Positions 7,624 through 10,348 of a stretch of 10,348 nucleotides of DNA are shown one piece after another. Source of the stretch: Christensenella sp. UBA767 (lineage in GTDB: Bacteria; Bacillota; Clostridia; Christensenellales; CAG-917); the NCBI GenBank assembly GCA_002297185.1, contig DBJV01000103.1, forward strand, positions 1 through 10,348, in the 5' to 3' direction. The notes below the pieces were generated by a model. The model was not told where the DNA came from. It searched no databases and was given only the letters and a program-made list of their open reading frames with translations. Made by a program: the position numbers and the translations under genes. Within the stretch, counting starts at the first letter, position 1, and each line of letters starts with the position of its first letter.

Positions 7624-8853
7624 ATGAAACAATACGTCTATAAAGGGCTGAAAATCCTATTTTTCTTGGCTGGTTTTCCGCTGTTGCTGATTATGATGAT
7701 TATCACAATGGCGCCGATGTTCAACCAAGAGATTATGGGCAATCACGCAGCCAATTGGATTATAGGGTTTTGCGCAATTTGGGTAGGTTTGCTCATAGTT
7801 CAGTTTTTGCTCACCAAATTCGTTGCAAAAAAGAGCGAAACCTGCCGCAAGATCGTGCTTGTGGCAGTGGCTGCGCTCTCGGTTATGTGCGTTTTGCTCC
7901 CGTCCGCTATCTACGATGCGGCAATGAACAAAAAGTACGACGCCGCCTACGCGCAACTTTACGACAATTCGGACGTCAAGACATACAATGCCGTGACGGG
8001 CTGGCATAGAGATTTCACCACAAAATACAAGAGTGAAGTCTATGAACTTCTCAAAGACAATTATGACATCGAAAAGATGTACGGATTGAGCCATACATAT
8101 TCCGAGTGGTACAGCCACGCCGACAGTTACGACAAGGAACACGGCATCGGTTATAAGTACGGAACTATCGAAAAAACGCAAAAACTCACCGAAGAAAAAC
8201 TTGTTGCGCTTGAAAAATACAATGTGGCAAAAGCCGAACTCGAATCGATAGAGGCGGAGATTGCTCAAAAGCAAACCGCATACGAAAGCGCAAAGACCGC
8301 TTATGAGGCAGACGCCACGGCGGAGAACGAGACGGCTATGAATGAGGCAAAATCCGCATACGAACAAATCCTTGCGGACAAAGACGCGGATTTGGTGCGC
8401 CTCAAAGGTCAAAGAGTGAATATCTCGGCGTACAAAGAGGATTTGGTGGATTTGTTGCTCACCGCAATCAAAGATCCGCAAGTTTTGCCCGACGGTTTGA
8501 CAATCGCAGGCATGACGCTCAACGTCAGCGATATTCTCAATATGTTGAGCAGTTATTTGCACGTGGATATCACCAAAGAGGCGGTGTGCGAACTCATTCC
8601 CGACGTAATCTATACGGGACTCGGCGAACAAACCGTTTCGACTTATCAAAAGGCGGTCGAAGGCTCGGATAGCGATTTGTCTTTGGCGCAAGCGCAATCG
8701 TTTGCGTTCAAAGCGGAATATTATCCGTCCGTGCTTGCCGCAGGCGCAATGAGATATGCGTGCTACGTGTGCGTGGCTCTCGTGGTTATGAGCGTTTTTC
8801 TCACGGATTATTTCGCTCGCAAAGAAAAAGAGGAGGGATTGAAGAATGAATAA
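7624..8853 (+). CDS. Four-helix membrane protein with large extracytoplasmic coiled-coil loop
   Basis: A 409-residue membrane protein of unknown family, started by a strong AGGAAGGA site (7611-7618) before the ATG. Hydrophobic segments lie at about 10-30, 45-65, 76-96 and 370-394. Positive residues in the N-terminus (K2, K7, K10), between helices 2 and 3 (KFVAKKSETCRK) and at the C-terminus (RKEKEEGLK) put these parts inside. The loop of about 275 residues between helices 3 and 4 is therefore outside. Within it, about 182-265 is charged and Ala-rich with heptad-like spacing (AELESIEAEIAQKQ) and is probably coiled coil. The segment 285-345 is mixed helical with hydrophobic patches. The AGFPLL motif in helix 1 and the (A)MRYxxY...YFARKEKE end are also seen, with changes, in the next protein, so the two look like paralogs. 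The gene overlaps the next one by 8 nt. No catalytic motif is visible; an assembly, channel or receptor partner role is only a guess. Confidence 0.9.
   Translation: MKQYVYKGLKILFFLAGFPLLLIMMIITMAPMFNQEIMGNHAANWIIGFCAIWVGLLIVQFLLTKFVAKKSETCRKIVLVAVAALSVMCVLLPSAIYDAAMNKKYDAAYAQLYDNSDVKTYNAVTGWHRDFTTKYKSEVYELLKDNYDIEKMYGLSHTYSEWYSHADSYDKEHGIGYKYGTIEKTQKLTEEKLVALEKYNVAKAELESIEAEIAQKQTAYESAKTAYEADATAENETAMNEAKSAYEQILADKDADLVRLKGQRVNISAYKEDLVDLLLTAIKDPQVLPDGLTIAGMTLNVSDILNMLSSYLHVDITKEAVCELIPDVIYTGLGEQTVSTYQKAVEGSDSDLSLAQAQSFAFKAEYYPSVLAAGAMRYACYVCVALVVMSVFLTDYFARKEKEEGLKNE
8831..8836 (+). promoter_or_regulatory. Consensus ribosome binding site inside the upstream gene
   Basis: AGGAGG, a full match to the anti-Shine-Dalgarno core, lies 9 nt before the ATG at 8846 and inside the last codons of the preceding gene. 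It settles the start and implies efficient reinitiation after the 8-nt gene overlap. Confidence 0.85.
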
Positions 8854-9949
8854 AAAGGCTCTCTCCCTTGCGGTAAATATAGTGCTTTATGCGGCAGGTT
8901 TCCCCGTGCTTTTCATCATCGCGCTCGTAAAGTCGCTTGAATGGAACAGTTACGGAATGTACGGCGCGTCGGCGTTTGCTCCGCTTATCGCAGTCGTAAT
9001 ACTCGCCGCTCTTACGCTCGGCGTGCAAGCGCTCGTATATAACTTCTCGAAGAACAGAAACGGTATGGCGGTGAAGTTGCTCGTCATCCCGATTGCAATC
9101 ATCGTCGGCATTTTCGGAATACTCGATATCGCAATGCCGCCGCTCCTCAAAGACGCCACGTCCAACACCATTCTGTACGAGGACGTCGTCAACGATTACA
9201 AGGGTGTGCATCAAAAACTCTACGACAGAGTGGAACTTTTCAAACAAAAGAACGGTCTCGACGAGAGCGTAACCTATCAAAGCGAAGAATTCCAAGCGAT
9301 ATTCCAACCGATATTCAAGAGTATGGATCAAGCATACAACGCTTTCGATCCGCTCGCGATACAGATTGCGCTCGATTCGCCCGATTTGCTCGAGGCAATA
9401 AAAAACGGCAATCTTCCCATCTCTGTGGCGGCAACGCTCTTGCTCGACGTGCCTACTCACACCGTTGACGGCAGAGAAGTAGCGATTCACGATGCCGAAC
9501 TTCTTGAAATCGTGTTAAACAACCTCAATAAGATTCTTGAGGCACTTCCCGAAATCATGACCGAGGACGGTGTGGATATCTCGACCGCCGCACTCAACAA
9601 CGCACTCAACAAAGTGCTTGCAACCAAAGAATTTGACGGCATCAGTTGGAATATTTTCAACATTCTCGGCAGCAATATGATTGCGCCCGACATCGATCCC
9701 AATGCGCAAATCGTGAGGGTTACAAAGGACAAATGGGGCACGGTCACCGATACGGAAATCGTCGGTGCGGCTCTCGGATATCAAGATATGGCGTGGCTCA
9801 ACGGCATTCCGCTCATGTTCTTTATCCCGCTTATGTCCATGCGCGAAATTATGTATCTTTTTGCTGGCTTGATCGCTGTTTTCACGGTCGTTCAATGCTA
9901 TTTCAGAGAAGATAGAAAACTCTTAAACGGAGGTACTGCAACAAACTGA
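8846..9949 (+). CDS. Four-helix membrane protein, paralog of the preceding gene
   Basis: A 367-residue membrane protein with the same plan as its neighbour. Helices lie at about 8-28, 43-65, 75-97 and 333-352, the last preceded by the hydrophobic stretch IPLMFFIPLM (321-330). Basic residues sit on the inner side (NKK, KNRNGMAVK, REDRK). The outside loop of about 225 residues has no long coiled coil. It contains amphipathic helices around 145-200 and 215-265 (DAELLEIVLNNLNKILEALPEI) and a short strand-like stretch near 288-305. Shared marks with the upstream protein are AGFPVL in helix 1, a Pro-containing exit from helix 3 (AMPPLLKDA against LLPSAIYDA), HQKLYDRVELFKQKNGLDE against the HRDFTTKYKSEVYELLK stretch, and MREIMYLF...CYFREDRK at the end. 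Both copies are intact. An obligate hetero-oligomer is plausible given coupling by overlap, but unproven. The family is not recognised. Confidence 0.9.
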   Translation: MNKKALSLAVNIVLYAAGFPVLFIIALVKSLEWNSYGMYGASAFAPLIAVVILAALTLGVQALVYNFSKNRNGMAVKLLVIPIAIIVGIFGILDIAMPPLLKDATSNTILYEDVVNDYKGVHQKLYDRVELFKQKNGLDESVTYQSEEFQAIFQPIFKSMDQAYNAFDPLAIQIALDSPDLLEAIKNGNLPISVAATLLLDVPTHTVDGREVAIHDAELLEIVLNNLNKILEALPEIMTEDGVDISTAALNNALNKVLATKEFDGISWNIFNILGSNMIAPDIDPNAQIVRVTKDKWGTVTDTEIVGAALGYQDMAWLNGIPLMFFIPLMSMREIMYLFAGLIAVFTVVQCYFREDRKLLNGGTATN

Positions 9950-9984
9950 TTTTTTCATAATTAAACCTTAAACTTTCTCATCAA

Positions 9985-10015
9985 GGAAACGCTCGCCCTC
10001 GCGGCGAGTTTTTCC
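9985..10015 (+). terminator. Rho-independent terminator closing the membrane-protein operon
   Basis: CTCGCC (9992-9997), loop CTCGC and GGCGAG (10003-10008) form a GC-rich 6-bp stem followed by T5 (10009-10013). GGAAA (9985-9989) can pair with TTTCC (10011-10015) across a short mismatch to lengthen the stem. It lies 36 nt after the stop of the last membrane-protein gene. Confidence 0.88.
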
Positions 10016-10032
10016 TTTTAAGAGCTAATTGA

Positions 10033-10050
10033 AACTCTATGCATAGAGTT
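10033..10050. repeat. Perfect 18-bp palindrome
   Basis: AACTCTATGCATAGAGTT is a complete two-fold symmetric 18-mer with no spacer. Such a form suits a dimeric DNA-binding protein better than an RNA hairpin, since there is no loop. It lies 18 nt after the operon terminator, in non-coding sequence. Confidence 0.85.
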
Positions 10051-10112
10051 CGTTGTCTTTGTTTTTCATAAACAACGGTGTTTAACTTGGTTCGGTTGAT
10101 TGTTCGTTGTTT
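10048..10112. repeat. Direct repeat GTTCGTTGT with mutually exclusive stems
   Basis: GTTCGTTGT occurs at 10048-10056 and 10102-10110. Between the copies, AAACAACG (10070-10077) can pair with the upstream copy (CGTTGT/ACAACG, 6 bp, 15-nt loop) or with the downstream one (AAACAACG/CGTTGTTT, 8 bp, 27-nt loop), but not both. The second stem runs into a T-rich stretch. The stems are weak and no gene follows on this strand, so function is doubtful. Confidence 0.6.
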
Positions 10113-10132
10113 TTAAGAGGTTTTTATATTTT

Positions 10133-10198
10133 TGGCAATACAAAAAAGCAAGATATATGCCATTTTGGCAATATGTTTTTAATGAAACAATGCCATTT
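10133..10198. repeat. Two tandem 33-bp units with conserved inverted ends
   Basis: Units 10133-10165 and 10166-10198 both begin TGGCAATA and end ATGCCATTT, with unrelated 16-nt middles. TGGCA and TGCCA are inverted, so each unit can fold on itself. In the second, an inner TGTTT/AAACA pair lengthens the stem. A further TGCCAGTATTTTTGC (10198-10212) looks like a decayed third start. Confidence 0.7.
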
Positions 10199-10225
10199 GC
10201 CAGTATTTTTGCAAATTTACAAAAT

Positions 10226-10272
10226 AAAAAAGCCCCATCCTAGCCAGTCTAAACGTCACTGGTGCGGATGGG
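10226..10272 (-). terminator. Long-stem terminator of the tRNA-Arg gene
   Basis: Read on the minus strand, CCCATCC, then CCAGT, a loop, ACTGG and GGATGGG form a two-part stem of 7 and 5 bp with a small internal loop, followed by GC and T6 (+ strand A-run 10226-10231). It starts 7 nt after the encoded CCA of the tRNA, so the tRNA is the last gene of its transcript. Confidence 0.88.
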
Positions 10273-10279
10273 TACCTAT

Positions 10280-10348
10280 TGGTGGAGCCAAGGGGATTCG
10301 AACCCCTGACCTTTTGGTTCGTAGCCAAACACTCTATCCAGCTGAGCT
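10280..10348 (-). tRNA. tRNA-Arg (anticodon ACG), 5' end cut off by window
   Basis: The minus strand gives a D-arm (AGCTCAGCTGGATAGAG), an anticodon arm with TTTGG/CCAAA stem and loop CTACGAA, a variable loop AGGTC, a T-arm AGGGG-TTCGAAT-CCCCT and a 3' acceptor strand TGGCTCC. These are followed by discriminator A and an encoded CCA. The anticodon ACG, normally modified to ICG, reads CGU, CGC and CGA arginine codons. The first eight bases, the 5' acceptor strand and position 8, lie beyond the window edge. The sequence closely resembles common bacterial tRNA-Arg(ACG). It is convergent with the membrane-protein operon. Confidence 0.95.

Larger units (their letters stand above)
10021..10225. other. 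Non-coding spacer between convergent transcription units
   Basis: No reading frame with a credible start is present on either strand. Both flanking units have their own terminators facing into this stretch. It becomes increasingly AT-rich toward the tRNA and holds the palindrome, competing stems and 33-bp repeat listed separately. I found no convincing promoter; TTGATT near 10096 has no -10 at a proper distance. Confidence 0.6.

Noticed and set aside
7657..8697. Long antisense open frame (about 346 codons) opposite the first membrane protein gene
   Set aside because: It lies entirely opposite a well-supported gene; its translation is rich in Cys, His, Arg and Val in the way antisense frames of such codon usage usually are, and it shows no domain or signal.
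10133..10212. Degenerate CRISPR array
   Set aside because: Conserved ends are only 8-9 nt, there are two units, spacers are 16 nt, and no cas gene is present.
10280..10348. tRNA-Arg 3' end as an attachment site of an integrated element
   Set aside because: No copy of the tRNA 3' end is seen elsewhere in the window and there is no integrase; the tRNA has its own normal terminator.

Overview
The window reads like chromosome from a Gram-positive-type (Firmicutes/Clostridia-like, probably uncultured) bacterium. This is an inference from the style of the sequence: strong purine-rich Shine-Dalgarno sites, very long lipobox lipoproteins with Ig-like C-termini, an OmpR-family-type histidine kinase, stem-loop-plus-T terminators, and a tRNA gene with an encoded CCA end. 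No 16S rRNA or other phylogenetic marker is present, so the lineage stays open. No transposase, integrase, CRISPR array or phage gene was seen.

Layout. (1) Positions 2-850: the 3' part of a membrane sensor histidine kinase, with its start outside the window. One base after its stop comes (2) 852-3848, a 998-residue lipoprotein, ending at a clear terminator (3923-3949). (3) 3950-4158 is an AT-rich control region with phased A-tracts, a candidate extended -10 promoter and a stem-loop at the expected 5' end of the transcript. (4) 4159-7545 encodes a second giant lipoprotein of 1128 residues, which my by-eye alignment makes a paralog of the first. After a perfect 13-bp intercistronic hairpin come (5) 7624-8853 and (6) 8846-9949. 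These are two four-helix membrane proteins with the same topology and matching end motifs, overlapping by 8 nt. A terminator (9985-10015) closes this unit. (7) 10021-10225 is a non-coding spacer with an 18-bp perfect palindrome, competing short stems and a two-unit 33-bp repeat. (8) On the minus strand a tRNA-Arg(ACG) with its own long-stem terminator converges on the operon; the window cuts off its 5' end.

How the parts may work together. Both transcription units pair an apparent signalling or membrane component with a giant surface lipoprotein: kinase plus lipoprotein 1, then lipoprotein 2 plus two paralogous membrane proteins. Each lipoprotein has a tethered N-terminal region of about 500 residues (alpha/beta, LolA/LppX-like in pattern only) and a tail of three or four Ig-like modules. 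The membrane proteins expose roughly 225-275 residues outside the cell. I recognise no named family for the four non-kinase proteins. A cell-envelope sensing, adhesion or transport complex is a reasonable hypothesis but not a demonstrated function.
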